Positions 1 to 9,649 of a stretch of 26,763 nt of DNA are shown piece after piece. Position 1 is the stretch's first letter; each line of letters opens with the position of its first letter. The notes below the pieces were generated by a model. The model worked only from the letters and a program-made list of their open reading frames with translations. It had not been told where the DNA came from and did no database searches. Where the stretch lies: positions 1 to 26,763 of the IMG/VR virus record IMGVR_UViG_3300014501_000059, one strand, 5' to 3'. The translations under genes and the position numbers were made by a program. This DNA comes from a virus.

Positions 1-1363
1 GCTGAGCGATAGCATTGAGTTTCTTTTCTTTGAACCATCCTTGTATCTGGTCTTGCACACCGCCTGTACCTGTAAACTCTTGAAGATATGTAGGTAAGAA
101 TTGCATACCGCCCACAGACTTAACTAAGTCTAGAGCAGCGGCAGTCTTAGCTACGTCAGGCTGAGACATGAGCTTATTCTTACCATCATTCATGATGGCT
201 TCGTTCATAACTTTGTGGGCAAACATCATGCCTACATCTTTATCATCAATGGCTTTAATCTGACCATCAATGGAAGCAAGTTGATCGTTAATGAACTGTG
301 TTTCTTCGGAAGGCTTCATACCTAGACGATCAGATGGACTTCTGCCATCTTGACCATTAGGCGTATCTAAGTAAGTCTTAAGCTGAGTGAACATAGACGT
401 TTTAGCCACACGGGCGTTCTGTCCTAATGTAGTCCAATCTGCATCTTCAAATGGTTCGCCATGAGCTGCACGTTCTAACAAATCTTGTATAGTACCTGGA
501 GTATGTCCTGCCAAAGCAGTTTGCATACTCATGTAAGTACCGGTTACTTGGTTAGACACTTGCTTAAAGGATTGTGTCTCATGTTGCGAGTCATCCTTAA
601 GACTATGTTCTTGACTAGACCACTTAGCATCATCCGCAGCATGTTGATACTTGAAAGCCATGGCATTGTTGTAATAATGCTCTATGTAAGAACTAGTAAC
701 TTTACCTGCTTTATACGCATCCGACAGATCGGCCATATGAGGAATGCCTTCCTTAATACCGTCTGTTATTAAATTGGGTATCTTGTCTTTACCGGCATTC
801 TGTTCTGCATCTAGTCTATTAACATCTGAGATTAGAGATCTAACATATTGATTAGCGGGGTGAACTCCAGTAACTCTGGATATCTCTTGATCCACATAAT
901 CTCTGTATCCGGGATATTGTGCACGTAAAGATTTAGCTAGACTATTCAACTGTCCATCATAATAGGACTGAGATACTTTACCAGCTACTAGAGCACCGTG
1001 TAAAGCTTCTGCGGTTTGTCCTACTCTGCTTACAGCTGCGGGGGGAGTTGTCTGATCTCCTGTAGAGCCTACTAGAGAAGGTTGGTCCGTAGCCGAAGGA
1101 GGAGCAGACATAACAGACTTAACAGTATTAAGGGAGTCGACAAACTGATCCCGTACTGCACCTGCCTGTGCTTCTACCTGGGGTGCAATGATACCCTTCT
1201 TAACTGTATTATCGGCTACATCAGCAAACTCACCTATAGCGTTCCCTGTGCCTTTAAGGAGGGTCTCACCGGATACATTAGGACGAGGTTCATTAATAGG
1301 ACGAGCCCAGAATGCAAAGTTAGGGTCTTGTGTGGGCGGGGGACTTACGTTGAAGTCAACCAT
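1..1363 (-). CDS. Large virion protein, partial (C-terminus beyond left edge)
   Basis: An open frame begins at an ATG at 1363 and runs to the left edge without a stop, giving 454 visible residues. Its start overlaps the stop of the upstream 1656-residue gene by one base (TAATG), so translation is probably coupled. The N-terminus (MVDFNVSPPP) is Pro-rich. The rest is hydrophilic and probably largely helical, rich in Ala, Gln, Asp and Lys, with no obvious membrane segment or catalytic motif. It follows a gp14-like and a gp16-size gene after the tail tube genes. By analogy with T7-type phages it is probably a further internal core or DNA-ejection protein (gp15-like in position). That role is inferred from context and size, not from a recognised motif. 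Confidence 0.85.
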   Translation of the reverse strand, partial: MVDFNVSPPPTQDPNFAFWARPINEPRPNVSGETLLKGTGNAIGEFADVADNTVKKGIIAPQVEAQAGAVRDQFVDSLNTVKSVMSAPPSATDQPSLVGSTGDQTTPPAAVSRVGQTAEALHGALVAGKVSQSYYDGQLNSLAKSLRAQYPGYRDYVDQEISRVTGVHPANQYVRSLISDVNRLDAEQNAGKDKIPNLITDGIKEGIPHMADLSDAYKAGKVTSSYIEHYYNNAMAFKYQHAADDAKWSSQEHSLKDDSQHETQSFKQVSNQVTGTYMSMQTALAGHTPGTIQDLLERAAHGEPFEDADWTTLGQNARVAKTSMFTQLKTYLDTPNGQDGRSPSDRLGMKPSEETQFINDQLASIDGQIKAIDDKDVGMMFAHKVMNEAIMNDGKNKLMSQPDVAKTAAALDLVKSVGGMQFLPTYLQEFTGTGGVQDQIQGWFKEKKLNAIAQ

Positions 1364-4300
1364 TATTTCTGTCCTTGTATTTGTCTGAACGTATTACGGC
1401 GTTGTTCCCCTGTACCGGGTGGCGTATTCTTCATTAGATAATCGTAGTCTGAACTCTTAAGTAGAGATGTATTGAAACCTCTTATGGCAGCAGCCCATAC
1501 CTGATGACGCATGTTAATAGGATAGCCTGCTCCATCCATATAAGACTTAGCTTGCTGCATATACTTCTCAGCATTGTCATGATCGTTATCAATCATAGCT
1601 TGGAAATAACGATGTAGCTTTACAATAGCTTGGGACTCACCCCACTTCTCATTCTCTTTCTGAGCTTGTTCTAGTTCATAAGTATTATGGATATCTGCCG
1701 TACGCTGTTCTGTTAGACCCATGAAAGCTTGTATGGTAGCACCAGTCTTGGATACATCGGATAGATAAGTACCATTCTTAGATATAGAGTGACCAGTATT
1801 AATTGCCCATAAGAACTTACGAATATTACTGAACTCAGATATCTCATCGAATGGATGTAAGAGATCATCCGCTGTTATTGGGTATGTAGTATTGTCATCA
1901 GCAATGAAAGACATACCGGCTTTAACAAGACCTGAACTATTCTCGAATGTATTAGCAAAGGTAGAAGCAGCCGCACCGCCTGCAATCTTCCAGAAAGGTT
2001 CTGAACCGAAAACTATACCTTCTGCAGGATCAAGTCCGTGTGTACCATATCTTTCAGATATGTTGGTATGTACTCCCGTTATAGATGCTTGTACTGCATC
2101 AGGAAGACCTCCCATGAGAACATCTTCAACCCAGTTATTACCAACTACATAACCACTCTGCTGAGCTTGTTGTTTGATAAGATTACCCATAGGCAGACCA
2201 GACAAACCAATACCACCGAAGGGTAGACCATACATAATTGATGTAGTCATAAACAAACGGGTCTTCTCACCTGGAGTAAGACGTTTGCCAGTCATAAGCT
2301 CTGCAAGTCTAGCAGCATAAGTATTGAACTGCATTGGGAAAGACATCAGACCAGACTGTAGACGAGAGTTAGCGGCTCTAGACATGTTATGATCTAGATC
2401 GCCTGCACGTCCTTGTATTCTATCCCAGTCTCGTTTAGTTACAGCGCCAGTAGGGTTCTTGTCTCTAAACTCATGGTGTGCAGTATACCAAGCAGCTGTT
2501 CTAACAGATTCAGCACCTTCCTTGAAGAAGGTCATGCCTGCGTTTAAGAATTGCCCCCATTTAGTAGTAATAACTTTGTTAGTATAAGGAGCGTCTACTA
2601 GAGCGTAGTCATGACCTACATTACGGAAGCCACGGTTAGCTAATTCTTGATTAGCTTCTAGCCATTCACCTGGACGCCAACCAAAGTTAGACGCAATCTC
2701 ATCCATCTTCTGTAAGATAGCGGGATTACGGTTAATACGAGAATAAGTATGCAGTATAGTAGCTACAGTACCGGGCATAGCGTGCTTAGGTCCAGCTATA
2801 CCATAGATGTTAACGTGTGTAGAAGCTTGAACGAAGAATGCAGGTATATTAAACATACCCAACTTCATATGTACGACCATAGACCGTAGATACGCAGCGG
2901 GGTCTGTTACTCTAGACAACATCCAATCAGGTACAACCTTAGGCCCAGCATTCTTGTATATCATATCAGCCATGCCCTGTGTCATAGAATGTATAGATGT
3001 TTCTATTTCATTAGGTACACCGTTGAACTGTGAGATCATGTGGTGGGCAGCTTTGAGGATGTTAACTGCATTCTTATCTGAAGCGGACTTCCAATATTGT
3101 TCTGCATTATTAAAATAATGGTAAGGTGAATGCCACATTGCTGCAGTACCACCTTTGATATCTAGATACGGAGCAGCTTCTTTAAGCCAGTGACTAACTG
3201 AGAAAGCTTTAAGATCATCCATGAAGAAGCTCTTAGTAATACCATTCAGAGCGCGGTTCATGGTAGTAATAGGATCAACCATCTTAGCAGGTTCATAAGA
3301 ATACAGAGGGTTCTTACGAGTACCTGTAGGACGTAGCGTCATTACTTCATGCGCATCCCTAGGACCAGTGAACTCAACCATATGCTGTCTGGCAGCATTA
3401 CCTTCTAGAGTACCGTCCTTGAATGAGCCAGGATACCTATTCTCTAAAGATGTATCTATATCTTTAATAGAACGGTTCTGTGGAACTAGGTAGAAGGGTT
3501 CCTTAAGATTGAGTCTAGGCGGATGCCGCTTATCTCCATCTTTAGTCTCCTCATACCATCCCTTGTGTTCCTTCCAATCTATGGGAAGGTGTTTATCATT
3601 ATAATCTTTAGCTGATGCCTCGTCTCCATTAGCTAAGAACTCTCGTACAGTATTTAGATGTTTAACTACTTCCTTGCCTGCAGCTCTAATGGCCATGGGC
3701 ATCACCGTAGTATCACCTTCGTACCAATTACGTAGAGTTTTACCTACGACTTCTGATCTGACATTAGCCTGCTTGATATAATGATCGTAGTTATAGACAA
3801 AGTGACCACCACCTCTACGGGGCAATTGATTGCTGAAGTCAAGACCTTTAGTATCTAGTTTATCTGTTATTACATATCTAACCTTAGCATCACCGATTAC
3901 TTTACCATAATTTTCTAGACGACGTTCCTCTGGGTTCCAGATTTCCATCACCTTCATTTCACCAGACTTAATCTTCTGAGCATAAGTATTGAAAGCTTTA
4001 GCATAACCTAGATTGTCACGCCGCATTACTTGTCCGTAACTTTTACCGGTCTGTACATAGAAAGTATCTGTACCTCCCGGTAGTTCAGGATGTATCTTCC
4101 CTTCTATCCAGTCTGAGCTAATACGTTTGCCAGCTGAGTCATACATAAACAATTGATGTTGTTGTGCTCCCCATTGGGCTTTCTTACTATACAAAGATAT
4201 AGCTCTGAATACTCGATCTGTTTCTACATTACGTTTGAATGCGAAGTATGCTTCCTTCTCAACATCCGAAGGGAGACGATCATATCTAGTCAGATAATGA

Positions 4301-6333
4301 TTATCCATCTCCTGACCTGTAGAAAAGAAATAACCTTGTTCCTTAGTCTCCGGATCATAGGCGTGACGTGCATAGTCAATTGTATCCCACCAATCATGCC
4401 AAGCCTTCCTAGTGGAAGTAAAGGGTAGACCTTTGGGCATAGCTTGTATTTCTTTAGAATCTTCTTTAATCAAACCTAGAAGTACAGACGGAGCATGAGT
4501 TGCAATCTCACGCTGATCGTTCTCTTCCAAGGATAGAAGTTCTTTAGGTGTACGTAGCCAACCTATAGTACCGTTGATATTACCCACAGCCGGTTGTAGT
4601 TTAGATTGTGTAGTCTCCCCTAACAGGTCTCTAACTACTTTCATGCCTTCGTCTAGAGGCTTGGTAATTATAAGATGGTAACCCATACCATCCTTGACTA
4701 CCTGTGCTCCGACAAAACCATTTAGATTGGCATTAGATTTAGCCTGTATCCAGTTCTTCCACTGGGTACCATCAGGTTGAGTTATCTTAAGATCATAGCT
4801 ATAAGTATTGGAAATAGGATCTCTGCCCTTAAACACTACGTCAGAGACGCTGTTAGCAACACCTCTGAACTCAGTCTTCATGCCTTGACCGATAGCTTTG
4901 ACAGCTACCTCGTTAGCCATGACTTCGGGGAGTCTATCTACCCTAGCTACAGTTTTAATCGTATCTATGAGCTTGCTAGCCATAGCTGTAGCCCTTGTAG
5001 TAATACGATTAGCTATGTTCTGACCACCGGCACCGGGAGCTTCGGCAAACTTCTCTGCATCTAGTCTAAAGTTACTAGTCAGAGCTTCAACAGCTTCTCT
5101 AGGTGTAGCTTTACCTTGTAAGTCTTTTAAGACAGTGGCAGCTGCCTTTTTAGTACCAGCTTCTTCAAAGTCCCCTGCACCATTGGCAGCATTACCTTGA
5201 GCATCCAGGTACTGTAGATGAGGGTCTTGTTCGCTTTCATACCAATAGCCATCGGGAGTATTAACAGGACGTACAAACCCTCCTGCTTGTCCTTCGTACT
5301 GATAACCTTCTTGCTTAACTATATTCTTAGCAGTATCTGCTACGCTGTTACGTAGAGCTGCCTTACGAAGCAGAGCTTTACCCAGCATACTGGTTCCCGG
5401 AATAGACGATAAGTCTATGGCTGTAGTTAGGTTATTAAGAAACCGATCTGTATTAGATTGTCCCAATACTGCCTGCAAGAACTGGGCAGCCATCTGTGGA
5501 TTATCTACCTTTAGTTTATCTACGATACGATCTAAATTAGCTTTGTATTCAGGAAAGGGAAGTGCCAGAAGATTTGCAGTTTCTTCATCTAAGTTATTAC
5601 CCAGCCCTAAACCTGACATAGCAGATGTACCTTGCATCCACCCACGTAGTTTGAATTCATCATATCCAGGGACAAATGTCTTAGCAGTATCAGCTAAGTA
5701 ACCTGCCCATCCTTGATTAGCAAGATTATCTTGTACATCCTGCATTTTGGTTATTGCGTATTGACGTCTGCTAATACCTTCACCACCATCACGTTGTACA
5801 TCTGCAACTTGCTGTGGTATTTCATTTCTAGCATCTGAATATTCAGTACCGTTCATATTACCGGAGGCTGATGTAGATGCTGTATCTACATATGTATGTC
5901 CATAAGCTTGTTCAGATACAGTGGAAGGATCAGTAGGCTGACTAGGAACTAAAATATTATTAACTTGACTAGGATCTAACGGTTTACCAGTAAGATTAGA
6001 TAAAGACCTGACCATATTTTGTTTAAGCTGAGCTGTAGCTGCATCTAAAGTAGATGCTGCTTGACTACGTAGCTCAGGTTCGTGTCCAGTAGTTATGGCA
6101 TCATGAACATCAGATATACTCTTACCCAGAACATTACCTAGACCAAAGTGAGTCATGAAAGCTCTGGCTGTAGACGTATCCGGAGAAGGCAATGCGGGAC
6201 TAGAGGCAGCATCAATATTTACTGTGCTAGGCGCAGGTGTAGTATCAATAGATACAGGATCAGGTACACCCGGAGGACGTACTGTGATCTGTGGTAGTTG
6301 CTCAGGACCTGGATTAAGAGGATCTATTTGCAT
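1363..6333 (-). CDS. Giant internal virion / ejection protein (gp16-like)
   Basis: This is a 1656-residue protein and the longest gene here. ATG at 6333 overlaps the previous stop by one base (TAATG). The first 150 residues are Pro/Ser/Thr-rich and look disordered. The middle is long, mixed and hydrophilic. The last third has amphipathic and moderately hydrophobic stretches (for example the MKLGMFNIPAFFVQAS region), as in ejection proteins that cross the cell envelope. I see no clear lytic transglycosylase signature, unlike T7 gp16. T7 gp16 is about 1300 residues, so this one is longer. Its place directly after the tail nozzle and gp14-like genes supports a role in the capsid core that is ejected with the DNA. 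Assignment is by size and order; confidence in the exact function is moderate. Confidence 0.8.
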   Translation of the reverse strand: MQIDPLNPGPEQLPQITVRPPGVPDPVSIDTTPAPSTVNIDAASSPALPSPDTSTARAFMTHFGLGNVLGKSISDVHDAITTGHEPELRSQAASTLDAATAQLKQNMVRSLSNLTGKPLDPSQVNNILVPSQPTDPSTVSEQAYGHTYVDTASTSASGNMNGTEYSDARNEIPQQVADVQRDGGEGISRRQYAITKMQDVQDNLANQGWAGYLADTAKTFVPGYDEFKLRGWMQGTSAMSGLGLGNNLDEETANLLALPFPEYKANLDRIVDKLKVDNPQMAAQFLQAVLGQSNTDRFLNNLTTAIDLSSIPGTSMLGKALLRKAALRNSVADTAKNIVKQEGYQYEGQAGGFVRPVNTPDGYWYESEQDPHLQYLDAQGNAANGAGDFEEAGTKKAAATVLKDLQGKATPREAVEALTSNFRLDAEKFAEAPGAGGQNIANRITTRATAMASKLIDTIKTVARVDRLPEVMANEVAVKAIGQGMKTEFRGVANSVSDVVFKGRDPISNTYSYDLKITQPDGTQWKNWIQAKSNANLNGFVGAQVVKDGMGYHLIITKPLDEGMKVVRDLLGETTQSKLQPAVGNINGTIGWLRTPKELLSLEENDQREIATHAPSVLLGLIKEDSKEIQAMPKGLPFTSTRKAWHDWWDTIDYARHAYDPETKEQGYFFSTGQEMDNHYLTRYDRLPSDVEKEAYFAFKRNVETDRVFRAISLYSKKAQWGAQQHQLFMYDSAGKRISSDWIEGKIHPELPGGTDTFYVQTGKSYGQVMRRDNLGYAKAFNTYAQKIKSGEMKVMEIWNPEERRLENYGKVIGDAKVRYVITDKLDTKGLDFSNQLPRRGGGHFVYNYDHYIKQANVRSEVVGKTLRNWYEGDTTVMPMAIRAAGKEVVKHLNTVREFLANGDEASAKDYNDKHLPIDWKEHKGWYEETKDGDKRHPPRLNLKEPFYLVPQNRSIKDIDTSLENRYPGSFKDGTLEGNAARQHMVEFTGPRDAHEVMTLRPTGTRKNPLYSYEPAKMVDPITTMNRALNGITKSFFMDDLKAFSVSHWLKEAAPYLDIKGGTAAMWHSPYHYFNNAEQYWKSASDKNAVNILKAAHHMISQFNGVPNEIETSIHSMTQGMADMIYKNAGPKVVPDWMLSRVTDPAAYLRSMVVHMKLGMFNIPAFFVQASTHVNIYGIAGPKHAMPGTVATILHTYSRINRNPAILQKMDEIASNFGWRPGEWLEANQELANRGFRNVGHDYALVDAPYTNKVITTKWGQFLNAGMTFFKEGAESVRTAAWYTAHHEFRDKNPTGAVTKRDWDRIQGRAGDLDHNMSRAANSRLQSGLMSFPMQFNTYAARLAELMTGKRLTPGEKTRLFMTTSIMYGLPFGGIGLSGLPMGNLIKQQAQQSGYVVGNNWVEDVLMGGLPDAVQASITGVHTNISERYGTHGLDPAEGIVFGSEPFWKIAGGAAASTFANTFENSSGLVKAGMSFIADDNTTYPITADDLLHPFDEISEFSNIRKFLWAINTGHSISKNGTYLSDVSKTGATIQAFMGLTEQRTADIHNTYELEQAQKENEKWGESQAIVKLHRYFQAMIDNDHDNAEKYMQQAKSYMDGAGYPINMRHQVWAAAIRGFNTSLLKSSDYDYLMKNTPPGTGEQRRNTFRQIQGQK

Positions 6334-6908
6334 TAACCTTGACTTCCAAACAGACTGCCTAACTTACCAGAACTGCTAGAAAGAGAACCACCTAAACCTG
6401 ACAGTCCTTTCCAAGTGGCATCTTGACTTTGTAGAGAAGCCATTGAGATCTGATCTTGATCAATATTGCTGGTATCTTTAAAGATGCTCTGACCAATCTG
6501 CCAGTTCTGATTTAGACCTAGTTGATTAGTTGCACCTTGCGCGCTGGCTTGTCCTTGACCACCAAAGTAACCCGAACTAGACAATCCACCACCACCGCCT
6601 TGATTAACTGCGGCTGCTTTACCTGTAGCCTGTGCTTGTTGGGTAGCTCTGAAGTTCTGCATATTAGCTCTACGCCATTCAAGCTGTGCTTGCTGTTCAC
6701 GTTGGTTATTAATGTCTATTTCGTTCTGAGCTATATTAGATTGTACACCAGCTTCTTTCTTTTCAATACCCATAGAACCGATCATACCTGCAACAGATAG
6801 ACCTACCCCTACTAGACCTATAGCACCGCCTAATCCGCTGAGACCCCCTGCTGCACCGCTTGCACCTGCTGTAGCGGCATCACCGCCAAATGGACTAAAG
6901 AAAGGCAT
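6333..6908 (-). CDS. Small internal virion protein (gp14-like)
   Basis: This is a 191-residue protein starting MPFFSPFGG. The ATG at 6908 is chosen because it overlaps the upstream stop as TAATG. An upstream in-frame start at 6944 would only add out-of-frame codons of the tail nozzle gene. A Gly/Ala-rich hydrophobic stretch near residues 15-50 (GLSGLGGAIGLVGVGLSVAG) is followed by a Gln/Asn-rich helical region with RREQQAQLEWRR-like charge patterning. The tail is Gly/Ser-rich. This layout of a hydrophobic N-terminal helix followed by a Q-rich coil is typical of internal virion protein B (T7 gp14) in podoviruses, which forms the outer-membrane part of the ejection channel. The family assignment is inferred from composition and position. 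Confidence 0.75.
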   Translation of the reverse strand: MPFFSPFGGDAATAGASGAAGGLSGLGGAIGLVGVGLSVAGMIGSMGIEKKEAGVQSNIAQNEIDINNQREQQAQLEWRRANMQNFRATQQAQATGKAAAVNQGGGGGLSSSGYFGGQGQASAQGATNQLGLNQNWQIGQSIFKDTSNIDQDQISMASLQSQDATWKGLSGLGGSLSSSSGKLGSLFGSQG

Positions 6909-9361
6909 TATACACTTCCACTCACTGTTTCCATCATGGACCACCCCATGATATCAAAGGGCATTCCTGCAATAGAACTAACTTGTATTTGCAGAGACAG
7001 CCCATGCCCTCGTAATCTGTGTCTACGATAGACCATACCAAAGTTAGTTACTGCGTTATTTATTACTTGTTGGGAACTATACTTACCTGAGTTACCCGAT
7101 GTAGCGAAGTCCCATATACTGTTTATGTTGTAACCATTATTAACATCGTTACGAGAGAACATGTAGATGTACATAGGTTGAAACCTACGCATTGCCCCAC
7201 CGTGGAGTTTATACCCAGTTACAAAGTTTGAAGTATAATTAACACCTACCCCATCGTAACTAAACCAGTCAAACCAACTAACATCGTCGTTCTCTTCTGA
7301 GAAGGTCATGTTACTAGACCCTGCTTGTGTTAAGTATTTAAACTGAGGTATTAGACTGCCTTCGGGATAGTTCATATAAGTAATACCAGAAACATAACAG
7401 GCATTGTTATTAGCAAAGGTATATGGATAGAATGCTTTATTATAGACGTTTAAGTTAAGTGAAGAGTCAAACTGATACCTATTAGATATTCCAGCTTCTT
7501 CTGTACTACGATATACCCAGTTTATAATGTACGTGGTTGGATCATACGCCCCACGTGCATAACGTTTACTATCTAGAGGAATATCGTTATAGAACGATAG
7601 TATAGTTCCTACAGTTAAAGGATTGACGTTATAACCACCATGGCCGTAAGGAACATTGTTCTGCCCCATCTCTACAGCATAAATACCTTCCTCATTCCAG
7701 AATATGGGTAAACCCATAACATCTACATAAGATGTTGAGGATATATTCTGTATCGAAGATATCTTAGATATATTATAATCGTTAGCAGTAAAGCCTAAGG
7801 CAGAGTTGCCTGTAATAGACCATACTCCATTATCTGCGAATACGAGAATACCGTTCTGCAAGGGATACAGTTTATATATGGTACCAGAGCCTTGTATATT
7901 TATTACTCCACCATCAGTGGGTAGTAAATCAAAGAAGGTTTCATCTGTAGGATCATTTTCCTGATAACAATAACCAAACTCAGTTACATTAGAAATTACT
8001 TGAGAGAAATAGATATTCTCAGTCCATGTATAGAAGTTCTGATCGCCAGTAGCTTGCTGAGAAGCATCTACTCCTGCATACCACACTCTACCTTGAAACC
8101 AGCATCCTGTTTTAGGACGTGTGGTAGTTGATATATTAGTTACACCGTTTAAACCTGATACCGTAGACTGTTGCTGATTAAAAGCATTTAATATGAAATG
8201 ACCTTGTGGAGCAATGGCAGTAGGTTCGGTTACGTTACCATAGGTGTCAGTAGGATTAAAAACATCAGTATCATCTTTGTATAGATACCATATGTCAGCA
8301 TTAGAAGGATAATTATTTACAGCCGCGTACCATGTGTTAATAGTATTTTCGACTAGACCTGGATTTATAGTTGAAGTTGTTGAAATTACAACAGATATTT
8401 CAGTACCAGGGCCTGCGCTAAAAGACGTTGATGTAGTTACATCTATTCCTAAACTAGTACCAGAATATGAAGAAACTACTCCTGTAGCCGTCCCAGTGCC
8501 TGTTGTATAGTAGTAATTACCTGAGGCTATATCATAATATAGAAAATAAGCAGAGTAGGCAATACTGACTAATTGACTTACTGTAACTCCGGTTAAACCA
8601 GAAGCCACCACAAATGTTTGTTGGCCTAGAGGTAAACTACCAGCTGCTAAAATATTGGTAGCAACAGCAGTCCACAGAGGAGCGCCAGTCCATCCTTGAT
8701 TTAATAGGTTATAGTTATGCTCCATCGTTAATGTAGTAGGTCTGAAGCCTATAGCAGGATTTCCCGGTTCAGGATAGAACCCTGTGAAGTCTCGTATTTG
8801 AACTTGAATAGAGTTAGGGAGTATAACTCCATTATTAAAGACACAATAAACAGGATCTATACTAGGATGAAATACAAATAGATATCCATTGCCAGTTGTA
8901 AACTGACATTCAGTTGTGGCATCAAAGGTTAGATTACCTGTAGCTAAATACCCAGACAGAATAACAGTGGACATTAATACTGTAGTAGACAGAGGTGCAG
9001 CTGCAGTAGAGTTAGAAGACTCAAAGAAATAGAGTGTAGCTCCTACCTGTAAGACCAGAACCTCGGTATCACCGTCACCACCAGCATTCAACCATCTATA
9101 AGTATTAATAGCAGAGTTAGCAACAAAGATATCATTCAGAAAGTAATTGGCTTCAAAGTTAATACCCTCTCTACGTAGCACATCACCGATGATGGAGAAC
9201 ACGCAGTTGTCCACAGAGGTACAAGCGTTCTCTGGAAAATTTAAACCGGTGAACTCAGTCTTGAGGCCACCGGTAAAGTTCTGTTCTATCGAGGATGTTA
9301 CTTTTTGTTGTATAGTAGGATGGGTAACGCCCTGCGTAGTGCCTCTACGTTTAATAGCCAT
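6908..9361 (-). CDS. Tail nozzle / tail tubular protein B-like
   Basis: This is an 817-residue beta-rich protein. ATG at 9361 follows the previous stop by two bases. The opening (QNFTGGLKTEFTGLNFPENACTS region) with conserved Asn, Pro and Cys, followed by VLRREGINFE, is characteristic of the podovirus tail nozzle family, equivalent to T7 gp12. The long body has the aromatic and Gly/Asn-rich strands of a propeller-like nozzle. Around residues 234-336 there is an extra Ser/Thr/Gly-rich segment (GVVSSYSGTSLGIDV) resembling a small beta domain also present in the tail tube A-like gene. It sits two genes downstream of that partner, as expected for gatekeeper and nozzle proteins that assemble together below the portal. 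I am fairly sure of the role. Confidence 0.85.
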   Translation of the reverse strand: MAIKRRGTTQGVTHPTIQQKVTSSIEQNFTGGLKTEFTGLNFPENACTSVDNCVFSIIGDVLRREGINFEANYFLNDIFVANSAINTYRWLNAGGDGDTEVLVLQVGATLYFFESSNSTAAAPLSTTVLMSTVILSGYLATGNLTFDATTECQFTTGNGYLFVFHPSIDPVYCVFNNGVILPNSIQVQIRDFTGFYPEPGNPAIGFRPTTLTMEHNYNLLNQGWTGAPLWTAVATNILAAGSLPLGQQTFVVASGLTGVTVSQLVSIAYSAYFLYYDIASGNYYYTTGTGTATGVVSSYSGTSLGIDVTTSTSFSAGPGTEISVVISTTSTINPGLVENTINTWYAAVNNYPSNADIWYLYKDDTDVFNPTDTYGNVTEPTAIAPQGHFILNAFNQQQSTVSGLNGVTNISTTTRPKTGCWFQGRVWYAGVDASQQATGDQNFYTWTENIYFSQVISNVTEFGYCYQENDPTDETFFDLLPTDGGVINIQGSGTIYKLYPLQNGILVFADNGVWSITGNSALGFTANDYNISKISSIQNISSTSYVDVMGLPIFWNEEGIYAVEMGQNNVPYGHGGYNVNPLTVGTILSFYNDIPLDSKRYARGAYDPTTYIINWVYRSTEEAGISNRYQFDSSLNLNVYNKAFYPYTFANNNACYVSGITYMNYPEGSLIPQFKYLTQAGSSNMTFSEENDDVSWFDWFSYDGVGVNYTSNFVTGYKLHGGAMRRFQPMYIYMFSRNDVNNGYNINSIWDFATSGNSGKYSSQQVINNAVTNFGMVYRRHRLRGHGLSLQIQVSSIAGMPFDIMGWSMMETVSGSV

Positions 9362-9363
9362 GT

Positions 9364-9648
9364 TTATTCAAATATTTCTTTAACTTCTATATTTCTCTTA
9401 TTAAAATACTCTGTGACTAACTTGAACAGTATATTGAAACTAGTAAACTTCTGTTGTAGAGCAGCGGGAACTATTCCGGAGTCATACCGTAAGTGCCACA
9501 TACTGTCGTTAGGGCCTCTAATAGCATGAAGTTTATTATCACCTGTGAATAGACGTTTATCTATTAGACCGTTAGTAGCTACAGAAGATTTACCTTCAAT
9601 AGGTCTTAGTGAAAGAATTCTATCGTTACCCACCATCTTAGTAGGCAT
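9364..9648 (-). CDS. Hypothetical protein between the two tail tube genes
   Basis: This is a 94-residue protein. The ATG at 9648 lies one base after the stop of the tail tube A-like gene. An upstream TTG start at 9669 would overlap that gene and is less likely. The sequence is mixed and soluble-looking (MPTKMVGNDRILSLRPIEGK at the start), with a charged C-terminal helix ending in VKEIFE. There is no signal peptide or membrane segment. Small proteins between gatekeeper and nozzle genes occur in several marine podoviruses, where their function is generally unassigned. I infer a virion or tail-assembly role from the operon only. Confidence 0.8.
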   Translation of the reverse strand: MPTKMVGNDRILSLRPIEGKSSVATNGLIDKRLFTGDNKLHAIRGPNDSMWHLRYDSGIVPAALQQKFTSFNILFKLVTEYFNKRNIEVKEIFE

Positions 9649-9649
9649 A

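Noticed and set aside
4153-5701. Plus-strand frames opposite the giant virion protein
   Set aside because: They are shadows of a continuous 1656-codon gene with no start signals of their own.
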